A stretch of DNA of 54,641 bases. Source: Chthoniobacterales bacterium (GTDB lineage Bacteria; Verrucomicrobiota; Verrucomicrobiia; Chthoniobacterales; JAATET01). The translations under genes were made by a program, and so were the position numbers. This document shows, piece by piece, positions 35,624 to 44,415 of the stretch. The notes under the pieces are model-generated. The model had not been told where the DNA came from. It saw only the letters and a program-made list of their open reading frames with translations, and ran no database searches. Position 1 is the first letter of the stretch. Each line of letters opens with the position of its first letter. The stretch is taken from the NCBI GenBank assembly GCA_036569045.1, contig DATCRI010000041.1, forward strand, positions 1 to 54,641. Direction: 5' to 3'.

Positions 35624-36484
35624 TCAGGCCTTGTCGACGTAGCTGCGTTCGATCTTGTTGAACCACAGGAAGCCCGCGAAGAAGATGACCAGGGCCATCA
35701 CCCACGAGATCGTGACGGCCAGCGGGGAAAGCGTCCCCACCCCGAGAAGCGTCCAGCGGGCGCCCTCGACCGGCACGGTCATGGGATTCAACTGCACGAT
35801 CCAGCGATACTGCTCCGGAAACTGACTGGCCGGATAAATGATCGGCGTGAGATACATCCAGATCTGGACCATGAATCCCAGCATGTGCTGGAGGTCGCGA
35901 TAGACCGCTGTGAGTGACGAGAAGATCAGCGCCGAGCCCAGCCCGACGAGCGTCGCCTGCAGGGCAAAGATCGGGAAAAGCACGATCTGCCAGCCCAGAT
36001 GAACGTGGTGGGCCGTGGAGGAAAAGAGGTCGACCACGAGATAGGTGACTCCCAGCAGAACGAACTGAATCGCCAGCGGGATGAATGCCGAGATGCCGTT
36101 CGCCATCGGCACGATGATGCGGGGGAAATACACCTTGCCGAAGAGGTGGGCGTTCGACTGGAGCACGTTGCCCGATCCGCTGTAGATCTGGGCGAACAGG
36201 TTCCAGCAAAGCAGGCCGCTCATGTAGAAGAGCACCGGCGAAACGGAGTCCGTCGGAATCTTCGCGACCTTGGCGAAAATCACCGTGAACACAATGGTCG
36301 TCAGCAGGGGCTGGATGACCATCCAGGCGGGCCCGAGCACCGTCTGCTTGTATTTCGAGACGAAGTCCCGGCGGACGAGAAGCCAGAGCAGATCGCTGTA
36401 ATGGAAGATTCCCTGCCAGTCGACGTCCCAGAGCGACCGCCGTGGCCGGATCTGAACTTCGTAATCGAGGATGTTTTCGCTCAT
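35624..36484 (-). CDS. wzm: Polysaccharide ABC transporter permease (Wzm/TagG/KpsM type)
   Basis: The 286-aa integral membrane protein has about six spans. SDLLWLLVRRDFVSKYKQTV is the cytoplasmic coupling region of this ABC-2 type permease family, and LGPAWMVIQPLLTTIVFTVI begins the membrane part. LFAQIYSGSGNVLQSNAHLF and KVYFPRIIVPMANGISAFIP are conserved loops, and QYRWIVQLNPMTVPVEGARW is near the end. With the neighbouring ATPase it would carry polysaccharide across the inner membrane. It lies between the BY-kinase (36 bp) and the ATPase (37 bp). Confidence 0.92.
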   Translation of the reverse strand: MSENILDYEVQIRPRRSLWDVDWQGIFHYSDLLWLLVRRDFVSKYKQTVLGPAWMVIQPLLTTIVFTVIFAKVAKIPTDSVSPVLFYMSGLLCWNLFAQIYSGSGNVLQSNAHLFGKVYFPRIIVPMANGISAFIPLAIQFVLLGVTYLVVDLFSSTAHHVHLGWQIVLFPIFALQATLVGLGSALIFSSLTAVYRDLQHMLGFMVQIWMYLTPIIYPASQFPEQYRWIVQLNPMTVPVEGARWTLLGVGTLSPLAVTISWVMALVIFFAGFLWFNKIERSYVDKA

Positions 36485-36520
36485 TTCGTTTTCTTTCGTA
36501 AGTTCTTCAAACTCGCCGCC

Positions 36521-38584
36521 TTAGTAGTAACCCGGATAGGCGAGCTGGCGGCCGGGCAGGCCGTTCAGCACCACGTTGGCGCGGGGATATTTCGCTTCGC
36601 TGAGGCTCTTGATCGCCCGTTTCAGGATCGCCTTGGGCGTCGAGAAGGCGCGGACCACGAGGCAGCAGGCGTCGACGTAGGGCAGGACGAGGTAGGTGTC
36701 GCTCACCGCGATGCACGGGGCAGAGTCGATGACGACGCGGTCGTAGTTCTTCATCGCCTTCGTCAGGAGCTCGCGGAACGCCGAGGTGGAAAGCAATTCC
36801 GAGGGATTGTCCACGAGACGACCGGCCGTGAGCAGCGTGAGATTCGGAACCTCGGTGGGACGGGCCACGCTCTCGAGCGGAGAGGTGCCGGCGAGGACTT
36901 CGGCGAGGCCGGCCTCCGTGTCCTTCGTCGAGAACAGGCGAGCCAGCGTGGGCTTGCGCAGATCCGCGTCGATGAGAAGCGTGCGCAGGTTCTGCTGCGC
37001 GAGGGTCACCGCGAAGTTCGAGCTCGCGAAGGTCTTGCCTTCGTTCGGGATGGAGCTCGTGAACAAGAACACGCGGCGCTGTTTGGCATCCCCAGAGTGC
37101 TGAACCGTCTGCGACGCGCGCAAAGTTCGGAACGCCTCCGCGGCCTGGCCACGGCGAACATTGAAGGCGATGAGGTCCGTCTTGCCCTTGATGAGCGGGA
37201 CGGTGGAGACGACCGGAAGACCGCTGATCTTCTCGGCCTCGTCGACAGACTTCACCGAACCGTCGAGCATGTGAAGCCCCACGGCGATGGCGATTCCGAC
37301 GACCAGGCCACCAACCAGGCCCATTCCGATCGTCTTGATCGCGCTCGACGACCGCATCGTGGACTCGTCCGCAAGCTGGTGAATCTGCACCGGGATGCTG
37401 TTGAAGGCCTTTGTCATGTCGACTTCCTTCAGGCGCTCGAGGACCGAGGCATACATCGCGCTGTCGCTGTCGATTTCGCGCTTCAAGGTGTTGTATTCGA
37501 TCGACTTGGAAGAGACCTGCAGCAACGAGTCCTCGTAACCGGCACGAACCTCCTTCATCTGTGCCAGCTGGGCCTCGGTCTGCTTCTCGGTGATCTCGAG
37601 AATGCCGATCATGCTCTTCAGGATCTCGTTCCGCTCGTTGACCGTGAAATCGAGATTCCTCTTGGCCTCGATGTAGACAGGATGCTTCGGCCGTTTGGTC
37701 TGGGAAATCTCGTTGAGATTGCGCTCCTGCTCGGAGATCGAGGCCGTGAGAGCGGCCACGCGAGGCTCGTTGGCCACACTGGGAAGGCGGAGAAGCTCTT
37801 CCGGTGAATCGGCGCTCACCCGGGCGGCGGCCAGATCTCGCCTGATCTGCAACACCTGCTCCTCGAGGGCGGCCATGCGCTTGGCCGCGTCGTTGAGTTT
37901 CAGCTGCGCTTCCTCCTGCTTCGCATCAAGGGAGGGAGTGCGCTCCTTCTCGCGAAACTGCTGCATCTTCGCGTCCGAAAGTTTCATCTTCTCGCGAAGC
38001 CGGGCGGCTTCATCGACCAGAGACTGGTTGGCCGACTGGGTGGCATTCGTGCGCTGCTCGACGATGAAGGCGACGTATTCCTTGGCGTAACTATTCGCGA
38101 GGAATTGCGATTCGCGGGGATCCCGGGTCGTCACGAAGATGTCCAGCAGCTTGGTATTCAGGCGGTATTGCGCCTTGACCATGGAATTCAGGATTCGCGC
38201 GGCGCGCTCCACCGAGAGCGACTTGTCATCGATTCCGGCTGCGCTGAGAAAATCCCGATCCGTGTTCAGATGGAGATGCTCCACGATGCGCTGGGCGAAG
38301 GAATAACTGATCAGGCCGTCGATCATCGTGTTGATCATTTCGGCGTTCTGAAACTGCCCTTCCACCACCGGCTTCACCGTGTCGAGGACGCGGTTCTGAT
38401 CGTCGGCAATCATAAGCACGGCGCGCGCTTCGAACGTCGCGACCTGCTTGCTCACGAGGACCGCGGCGATGACTCCGCCAACGATGACGGTGAGAACGAG
38501 AAGCCAGAGACGCTTGAGGACCGCGTCGAGGTATTCTCTCCAGTTGAAGGAGATCTCCTGATTTTCTTCGTCTTGTGTTGCCAT
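36521..38584 (-). CDS. wzc: Wzc-like polysaccharide co-polymerase with C-terminal tyrosine kinase (BY-kinase)
   Basis: The 687-aa inner-membrane protein has a Wzz domain at the N-terminus with TM1 (LWLLVLTVIVGGVIAAVLVS), a long periplasmic coiled coil rich in Lys, Glu and Gln, and TM2 (TIGMGLVGGLVVGIAIAVGL). The cytoplasmic kinase holds IPNEGKT (Walker A) at about 512-518, LLIDADLRKP (Walker A') at 536-545 and RVVIDSAP (Walker B) at 616-623. The tail is short, LAYPGYY, with only three Tyr, where Wzc usually has a cluster. It sets chain length and couples assembly to export, with oligomerisation governed by autophosphorylation. A cognate phosphatase gene is not in the run. Confidence 0.92.
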   Translation of the reverse strand: MATQDEENQEISFNWREYLDAVLKRLWLLVLTVIVGGVIAAVLVSKQVATFEARAVLMIADDQNRVLDTVKPVVEGQFQNAEMINTMIDGLISYSFAQRIVEHLHLNTDRDFLSAAGIDDKSLSVERAARILNSMVKAQYRLNTKLLDIFVTTRDPRESQFLANSYAKEYVAFIVEQRTNATQSANQSLVDEAARLREKMKLSDAKMQQFREKERTPSLDAKQEEAQLKLNDAAKRMAALEEQVLQIRRDLAAARVSADSPEELLRLPSVANEPRVAALTASISEQERNLNEISQTKRPKHPVYIEAKRNLDFTVNERNEILKSMIGILEITEKQTEAQLAQMKEVRAGYEDSLLQVSSKSIEYNTLKREIDSDSAMYASVLERLKEVDMTKAFNSIPVQIHQLADESTMRSSSAIKTIGMGLVGGLVVGIAIAVGLHMLDGSVKSVDEAEKISGLPVVSTVPLIKGKTDLIAFNVRRGQAAEAFRTLRASQTVQHSGDAKQRRVFLFTSSIPNEGKTFASSNFAVTLAQQNLRTLLIDADLRKPTLARLFSTKDTEAGLAEVLAGTSPLESVARPTEVPNLTLLTAGRLVDNPSELLSTSAFRELLTKAMKNYDRVVIDSAPCIAVSDTYLVLPYVDACCLVVRAFSTPKAILKRAIKSLSEAKYPRANVVLNGLPGRQLAYPGYY

Positions 38585-38630
38585 AATATTAACTTTTGGG
38601 TGCTTCGAGTTTCGAAATTCGGCGGGTTAC

Positions 38631-39428
38631 TTAATACCAGCTCTCTCCCACGCTAATGACGTCTCCGGCGACGATCTCCATCGGCGCTGCCGAGGAGTCG
38701 ACCATCTTCTTGGCGTTGATCTTAAAGGTCTGGGCGGTGCCTCCGCTGCCGCGTTTGACCATCACGTTTCTTTTGTCCGCAATGCGGGTGAAACCGCCGG
38801 CCATGCCGATCGCCTCGATGAGATTGATCCCCTCTCCGCTGTTCAGCGTGTAAGTGCCGGGATTATTAACCTGCCCAATGATGGTAAACTTCCGCTCCGC
38901 AAACTTCGTGACGCCGAGGGAAACCTGGGGCTCTACGAGATAGTCCGCGTTGTAACGATCGCGGATGAGGTTGCGGGCCTGCTTGATCGTCAATCCCGCC
39001 ACCTTGACGTCGTTGATGAGGGGAAATTGCACCGTGCCGTCGCGGGAGATCGTCGCACGGGTTGTGAGGTCCGACTCCCGGAAGATCGACATCTCAATGG
39101 AGTCGTTTGGCGTCAGAACATATTCACTATCCGTGGTTTGCATCGCGGTCGCCGGCGCAACGGGCAGGGCCGCCCGAACTTCCGGCTGCATGAAGACACT
39201 TCCCGGGGTCGCCACGGGCGAAGCGCTGTCCGTCGCGGTAGCCGAGGCCGTCACGGGAGTCGGAGTCGGGATCGTCTTGGAGAGGGCGCCCGCCTGGTTG
39301 ATTTCGTCGGGTCGAAACGGCTGGGAGAATGTCTGGGCGACACTCGGACGCGCTCCCAAAAGCGCGGCGATCACGGCCGAGGCCAGCACGGCCCGGGTGG
39401 AGATCCGATGAATAAGGGTGGTTTTCAT
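38631..39428 (-). CDS. Wza-like outer-membrane polysaccharide export (OPX) protein, short form
   Basis: The protein is 265 aa from ATG 39428. The N-terminus has a Sec signal (AVLASAVIAALLGARPSVAQ) with no lipobox Cys. A low-complexity Thr/Ala/Pro linker follows. SEYVLTPNDSIEMSIFRE starts the polysaccharide-export domain, and RKFTIIGQVNNPGTYTLNSG the single SLBB domain. It ends at VISVGESWY, just after SLBB, and so lacks the C-terminal helix that lets E. coli Wza span the outer membrane. Forms like this need a separate barrel, and the gene 10 bp upstream encodes one. It is 46 bp before the BY-kinase gene. Confidence 0.88.
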   Translation of the reverse strand: MKTTLIHRISTRAVLASAVIAALLGARPSVAQTFSQPFRPDEINQAGALSKTIPTPTPVTASATATDSASPVATPGSVFMQPEVRAALPVAPATAMQTTDSEYVLTPNDSIEMSIFRESDLTTRATISRDGTVQFPLINDVKVAGLTIKQARNLIRDRYNADYLVEPQVSLGVTKFAERKFTIIGQVNNPGTYTLNSGEGINLIEAIGMAGGFTRIADKRNVMVKRGSGGTAQTFKINAKKMVDSSAAPMEIVAGDVISVGESWY

Positions 39429-39438
39429 GTGACTTAAC

Positions 39439-40947
39439 TTAGTAGGTGAAGGTGAGGCCGACATTGGCCCGGACTTGCGGAGAAGAGGATTGGCCATCCC
39501 GGTCGGATCCGATCCAGAGAAGGCCGTTGAGGAAAACCCAGTCCTGAATGCGGTAGGAAAGACCGCAGCTCACAAAGGCAAAATTCCGAGCCTGATTCTG
39601 ATTATCCGTCACGCCCTCGGCGTCGTTCGTCGTGCCCACGTAATCCCATTGCTCGAAGCCTCCCGAGAGCGTGACCTGCGCCCGACTGAAAAAGGTCTGC
39701 GCGATGCTGGCGGCCACACCGCGGGTCACCCGGGCCTGCGAGGTCAGCACCGTCGAATATTCCTGAGTCTGGTAAACATTGATCGCGAACGACGTGTTCA
39801 GGCGAGGTTCCCAGGTCCATTGGAAGTTGAAAGACGGGCGAAGGTCGGTGCCTTCCATTCCAAGACTCGCGGACGCGGAGGTCTTTTCCGTGATCTGATA
39901 GCTGGCCTTCACGCGATAGGCGGGACGGAAGCCCACTTCCTCGGCTTCACCGCCACCGGTGCCACTGACATACCGGCAACCAATTCCGGCGGAGATGTTC
40001 AGTTTGGGGGTCGGCTCGTAAATGACGATTCCGAGAATCTGGCCGTATTGGCGGGATTGATTGGAGTTCTCGCTCAGTCCCTGCGAATCCTGCCCGGCGC
40101 CCAATTCCAGCCGAAACCGGGTTTTGCCGGTCCACGCATAATCCGCGTAAGCCTTGCCCTCATAAGCTCCGAGGGTGCCGGTCGGGGACGTTTCGGTTTG
40201 AGAAATGATATCCTGGCTGGCAGAAAGCGAGCCGCCGATCTTCGCGTCCTCGGTCAGCTGGTAATCTCCCGTGAGGGAGCCCGTCCAGCTCAGCTGAGTA
40301 TCGTTCTGACCAGACTCGATATTGAAACCACTGCCATAGGACAGGCCCGCATTGGCCTGGATCGTGTAGCGGCTTCCCTCGAGACCAAGGAGGAGCGATG
40401 CCGTGTTCTGAAACGGGTTATCGCCGCCGCCGCCACCCGAAGAATTGTAATTCGGATCCGTGTAAAACGTATAGCTGCCGCTGTAGCGCGCATCCACCGT
40501 CCAAGGGCCAACTTCTCGGAAATAACCGACGGTCAAAGCCGGGACGATGAAAGCGCTGTTGTTGGACGATTTCTTTCCCTCAGTGGCGTCGGCATTCTCG
40601 TCCGAATATTCCCAACCCAAAGTTACCGCCGGGTGAACAATCACGGGGCCGAGACGAAGGCCCATTCCCGCAGATCCTTCCTCCTGAGCCGCCGCGGCCG
40701 TCCGAAGAGCCTGAAGAAACCCTGCCAGACCCCGCGTGTCGTCAGCCTGATAAATCGAGGAAGGCAACGTTCCGCGATCGGCCGGCTCCCCCACCCAGCG
40801 GTAGCGAAACACGGCCTGCTCCACCGTCGTCGGCGCAACCGTCTGCGCGTTCGCCGCAAGCATCGGAACCAGAGCGATCAGAAAAACGCCCCAGAAGGCC
40901 CCCCGTCCCGGGAGGACTTCGATCGAGGACTTCGAGTGGGCGGACAT
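39439..40947 (-). CDS. Outer-membrane beta-barrel protein, putative polysaccharide porin
   Basis: The protein is 502 aa from ATG 40947, chosen because it puts the hydrophobic stretch FWGVFLIALVPMLAANAQT at a normal distance for a signal peptide. ATG 41052 would add 35 residues and the frame stays open as far as 41817, apparently by chance in GC-rich DNA. The mature part is alternating polar/aromatic beta strands with Gly/Ser/Asn loops (for example YSGSYTFYTDPNYN). It ends in RANVGLTFTY, with the terminal aromatic recognised by the Bam machinery. Position next to a Wza-like protein that lacks its own membrane segment suggests the two form the outer-membrane export channel. No ribosome site is clear. 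Confidence 0.72.
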   Translation of the reverse strand: MSAHSKSSIEVLPGRGAFWGVFLIALVPMLAANAQTVAPTTVEQAVFRYRWVGEPADRGTLPSSIYQADDTRGLAGFLQALRTAAAAQEEGSAGMGLRLGPVIVHPAVTLGWEYSDENADATEGKKSSNNSAFIVPALTVGYFREVGPWTVDARYSGSYTFYTDPNYNSSGGGGGDNPFQNTASLLLGLEGSRYTIQANAGLSYGSGFNIESGQNDTQLSWTGSLTGDYQLTEDAKIGGSLSASQDIISQTETSPTGTLGAYEGKAYADYAWTGKTRFRLELGAGQDSQGLSENSNQSRQYGQILGIVIYEPTPKLNISAGIGCRYVSGTGGGEAEEVGFRPAYRVKASYQITEKTSASASLGMEGTDLRPSFNFQWTWEPRLNTSFAINVYQTQEYSTVLTSQARVTRGVAASIAQTFFSRAQVTLSGGFEQWDYVGTTNDAEGVTDNQNQARNFAFVSCGLSYRIQDWVFLNGLLWIGSDRDGQSSSPQVRANVGLTFTY

Positions 40948-41936
40948 CGCCGTATTGGAAATCAAGCAGGAGGGCTTTCCCTCGACGAAATCGAGCCTCT
41001 CGCTCCGCGAGCAAATCGCTTTCAGCGCTCCAACCATTCGCTTGTTCTTCATTGTGATTTGGCTCGCCGCGTTCCAGACAGGTCCTCGACCTGCCCCACC
41101 GCGCTCGTTCCGTTTTATGTTGTTTTTCAATCCGTTCGGGAGGGTGCCTCGGGGCCAGATTTTGGAAAAATGCTGCCGCCCTTGGTCAATCGCGGTCCTT
41201 TCCGCGAAACCTTCCAAATGTGACTCAGGCGCTTCGTTCAGGACCCGAAGCTGTGGCCCTGGCAGATTCCCAAGCAATCCGGTAGATGCCCGCTTGGGTG
41301 CGCTGCCAGGCGCTATGTCTCTCGTTACAACAAAAAACTGGAAGAACCCGTGATCCCCCGACTGAGCAGCCCTCCGCACAAGACTTCGCTTGAGACGGCC
41401 CCGATCGGCGATGTTGGTGTTCCTTGAGTGATTCTCACCAAATTTTCCAATTTCGTGTTTTCTACCGCAAAGGATACGGACAAGGCGAGCAAACTTGCAG
41501 AAAAAGTGAATCTTTTTGACCTCCATAGAGACAGTTTGCGAAATTTCTCTGTTAAGAGGGCCGAAAATACGCGTGCCAGGAGACTTCCGAAGCCGGACGA
41601 CTCCCTGATCGAGTCCGCGCCAACTGACAATCTCGCTGCCAAATCGATGCCGGAAGCGAGCATTTGCGTGTGGGCACGGCCATTTCCCCTCGTATACGCC
41701 CGCACTTTTGCGAAATTGACCAAAAATCTTTGAGGCGTCCGCGGCACCTTGTCCGTTTTTCACCACAAAATCCGGCATTCTTCTCTGTAAAGGATGCGCA
41801 TGCATCTTTTTGATCACAAGCGCGTCACTTTTTCCTCACTTTCTTCGCAAGTCCGCAATTCCCGCGCGTATAGCTCGAGAAGAATACCATCGGAGAGAGC
41901 CCCTGGCCTCCCGGTGTCGTTGCTCAGGGAATCGCA
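40948..41936. other. Gene-free ~1-kb divergent regulatory interval
   Basis: This separates the long minus-strand run from the plus-strand transferase pair and is far longer than any other gap. It is less GC-rich than the genes, with several T- and A-rich patches near 41440-41520 and 41700-41830. Reading frames on both strands (for example 41428-41733 plus) show no family features. Promoters for both directions should lie here, but no sigma-70 or sigma-54 pair was convincing. TATAGC at 41869-41874 is a weak -10 candidate for the plus strand. Confidence 0.5.
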
Positions 41937-42842
41937 ATGAAAACCATCACTTATCGCCTCTTAAAATTCACGAATCGCAACTCGGTCTCCAGTCTTCGAC
42001 TCGAGCCCAAGGCTCCGGAGCGTCGCATTTCGCGTCCGGCCCGGACCACTCCCCTTCTCGGGATCAAGTTTTTCGCCGGAACCTTTGACGAGGCCATCGA
42101 CAAGCTGGCCCACGGCGGCGGATTGTCCGTCTTTCCCTCCGGCCCCGGCATCGCGCAGGACATGCGGAAGAGCGAAGCCTATCGTCAGGCGCTCCAACAG
42201 GCGGATCTGGCGTTCGGCGACAGCGGCGCAATGGTTCTCCTGTGGCGCATGCTCACGGGCGGCCGGATTCCCCGCTACTCGGGACTTCGCGTGCTTCAGG
42301 CCGTGATCAAGCATGAGGAATTTCGGAAGCCGGAAGCCACGTTCTGGGTGATGCCGTCGGCCGACCAGATGGAGCACAACCTGAATTGGCTGAACAAATC
42401 CGAGGGAATCCTCGTCGATCAGGACGCCTGCCACATCGCGCCGCAGTATTCCTCGGAAGGCTTTCTCGAAGACCCGGACCTCGTTGCACGCATTGAAAAG
42501 GCCCGGCCAAAATTCGTGGTGCTGTGCATCGGCGGCGGCGTGCAGGAACGGCTCGGCCTCCATCTGCGGAACAGTCTCTCGTATCGTCCCACGATCCTCT
42601 GCATCGGCGCGGCCATCGGCTTCCTCACCGGCGTGCAGGCGCACATCCCGACCTGGGCGGATCGCGCCAAGCTCGGGTGGCTGGTTCGCTGCATCGATAA
42701 TCCCAAGGTGTTCGTGCCGCGTTATCTGGGCGCCCTCAGCCTCGTGCAGGTGTTGGCCCAGCATTGGTTCAGTGGCAAGATTCCCGGTCCGGTCAAGGAG
42801 GAGTTCTCCGACGAGGCGATTGGCGAAATGTCCGAAGCGTAA
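41937..42842 (+). CDS. WecG/TagA/CpsF family glycosyltransferase (GT26)
   Basis: The 301-aa protein follows AGGGA 7 bp before the ATG. LLGIKFFAGTFDEAIDKL is the family start, ADLAFGDSGAMVLLWRML holds the conserved D-x-G block with its catalytic Asp, and KFVVLCIGGGVQERLGLHLR is the G..xQE block. ILCIGAAIGFLTG and AHIPTWADRAKLGWLVRCID follow, the usual C-terminal membrane-binding portion. These enzymes add ManNAcA or a similar sugar to an undecaprenyl-pyrophosphate-linked first sugar. It is followed 6 bp later by the initiating transferase, so the pair probably makes the first disaccharide of the chain. Confidence 0.9.
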   Translation: MKTITYRLLKFTNRNSVSSLRLEPKAPERRISRPARTTPLLGIKFFAGTFDEAIDKLAHGGGLSVFPSGPGIAQDMRKSEAYRQALQQADLAFGDSGAMVLLWRMLTGGRIPRYSGLRVLQAVIKHEEFRKPEATFWVMPSADQMEHNLNWLNKSEGILVDQDACHIAPQYSSEGFLEDPDLVARIEKARPKFVVLCIGGGVQERLGLHLRNSLSYRPTILCIGAAIGFLTGVQAHIPTWADRAKLGWLVRCIDNPKVFVPRYLGALSLVQVLAQHWFSGKIPGPVKEEFSDEAIGEMSEA

Positions 42843-42848
42843 GCGCGC

Positions 42849-44264
42849 ATGGTCTCGAGACGGGTAAAGGGAATCATTCACCTGATCGGCTTGTTTCGGG
42901 TGATCGCCGGTCTGGCGACCTTCTGGTCGCTTTACTGGATCTTCGCCTCCGTTCTGGAGCGCGGCTTCCTCGTCGGAAACGGCGAATACATTCTCTACAG
43001 CACGATCATCGCAGTCGGTCTCGTCTACGATCATCTGCGCACGATGCGGGCGCAGCACAGCATGATCGGCGCGAACCAGCGCGAGTGGAAGCCGCGGGTG
43101 GCCTTCCGCCAGACGTCCATCGTCTTCTTCGTCCTGTTCTTTTACTTCTGGCTGAGTGACGACCGCACCGTCTCGCGCACATTTCTCGTGACCCTCGCGC
43201 CGACGTTGTTCGTCGTGCTGCTCGTATCGAATCGCTACGTCACCTCGTGGCTGATCAAGCGGGCATTCCGCGGGAAATCGATCTTCCGCGTGCTGATCTA
43301 TGCGTCGAAGGACGGAGTGATGAGCGTGCAACGCTGGCTGAACGAGCGCGGCTCGCTCGGCTTCAAGGTCATCGGCATCGCCACCGACGATGCGCCAACG
43401 AAGAGCGAAGTCGCGGGTTTCAAGGTGCTGGGGCAATCCCGCAGCCTCGCGCGCATCCTCGACCATTACCGAATCAATGTCGTCCTCCGCTCGGGGGACA
43501 TGAATGAATCCCGTGAGGAGATGCAGGAACTGCAGAGTCTCTGCGACACGAAGGGTGTGCGCCTCGTGCGATCCTTTCAGATCAACCACGCGCGACGGCG
43601 CCCAATGAGTCTCTGGGAAGACCAGGGCCTCTGCTTTCTCGCGCTGCGCGAAGAGCCGCTGGAAAGCCCGCTCAATCGCATGCTCAAGCGCATCTTCGAC
43701 ATCTGCGTGGCCTCGATCGTTCTCACGACGGTCGTTCCCGCGATCTCGCTCGTCGTGTGGATCTGCCAGCGCTGGCAGTCTCCCGGCCCGCTGTTCTTCG
43801 TGCAGGAACGCTGCGGATTGAACGGCCGGTTCTTCAACATCTGGAAATTCCGCACCATGCGCGTGGAGAATCCCGACGAGACGCAGCAGGCTTTCGCCGG
43901 CGACCCGAGAATCTATCCGGCCGGCCGCATCTTCCGCAAACTGAGCATCGATGAGCTCCCGCAGTTCATCAACGTGCTCCTCGGCGACATGAGCGTCGTC
44001 GGCCCCCGCCCCCACCTCCGCGCCCACGACGACGAGTTTGCCCAGGTCCGCACCGACTACCGCGTGCGCCACCTCATCAAGCCCGGCATCACCGGCCTCG
44101 CTCAGGTGCGCGGCTACCGCGGCGAGACGCGCAACGACCGCGACGTCATCAAGCGCACCCGCGCGGACATCCATTACCTCGAGCACTGGTCCGTCTGGCT
44201 CGACTTTCAGATCGTCGTGCGCACCGCGCTCCAGATGATCAAGGCCCCGAAGACCGCCCTGTAG
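42849..44264 (+). CDS. Undecaprenyl-phosphate sugar-1-phosphate transferase (WcaJ/WbaP/CpsE-type)
   Basis: The 471-aa protein has four N-terminal membrane spans (for example VFFVLFFYFWLSDDRT), then a CoA-binding-like Rossmann part (FRVLIYASKDGVMSVQRWLN). The catalytic C-domain includes NRMLKRIFDICVASIVLTTV, the cytosol-facing re-entrant helix and FNIWKFRTMRVENPDE. LSIDELPQFINVLLGDMSVV and GPRPHLRAHDDEF hold the conserved acidic and Arg residues, and IKPGITGLAQVRGYRGETRN closes it. It would transfer hexose-1-phosphate to undecaprenyl phosphate and so start the polymer. It is the last gene before a clear terminator. Confidence 0.92.
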   Translation: MVSRRVKGIIHLIGLFRVIAGLATFWSLYWIFASVLERGFLVGNGEYILYSTIIAVGLVYDHLRTMRAQHSMIGANQREWKPRVAFRQTSIVFFVLFFYFWLSDDRTVSRTFLVTLAPTLFVVLLVSNRYVTSWLIKRAFRGKSIFRVLIYASKDGVMSVQRWLNERGSLGFKVIGIATDDAPTKSEVAGFKVLGQSRSLARILDHYRINVVLRSGDMNESREEMQELQSLCDTKGVRLVRSFQINHARRRPMSLWEDQGLCFLALREEPLESPLNRMLKRIFDICVASIVLTTVVPAISLVVWICQRWQSPGPLFFVQERCGLNGRFFNIWKFRTMRVENPDETQQAFAGDPRIYPAGRIFRKLSIDELPQFINVLLGDMSVVGPRPHLRAHDDEFAQVRTDYRVRHLIKPGITGLAQVRGYRGETRNDRDVIKRTRADIHYLEHWSVWLDFQIVVRTALQMIKAPKTAL

Positions 44265-44287
44265 CCACTTCAAAATTTTCCCTGGGC

Positions 44288-44338
44288 GCCCCGTGAATTC
44301 GTCTCGATGGGAGAGATTCGCGGGGCGTCTTCTCTTTC
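44288..44338 (+). terminator. Rho-independent-type terminator after the initiating transferase
   Basis: Two arms, CGCCCCGTGAAT (44288-44299) and ATTCGCGGGGCG (44317-44328), pair over 12 bp with one G-U. They are followed by the T-rich TCTTCTCTTT. It starts 24 bp after the stop codon at 44264 and bounds the plus-strand pair. Confidence 0.75.
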
Positions 44339-44415
44339 GGTCCCCTCCGGCCCTGCCCGGTCGCGTCCGGCCTTGCAAACTTCCGTGCCCGGCGCAACAG
44401 TTCATCCTCCGAGCC

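Noticed and set aside
41261-41277. Possible sigma-54 promoter (TGGCAGATTCCCAAGCA)
   Set aside because: The spacing between the GG and GC elements is off by one and the rest of the consensus is weak.
41428-41733. 101-codon plus-strand frame in the divergent interval
   Set aside because: It shows no conserved domain and no clear ribosome site. Such frames are expected by chance.
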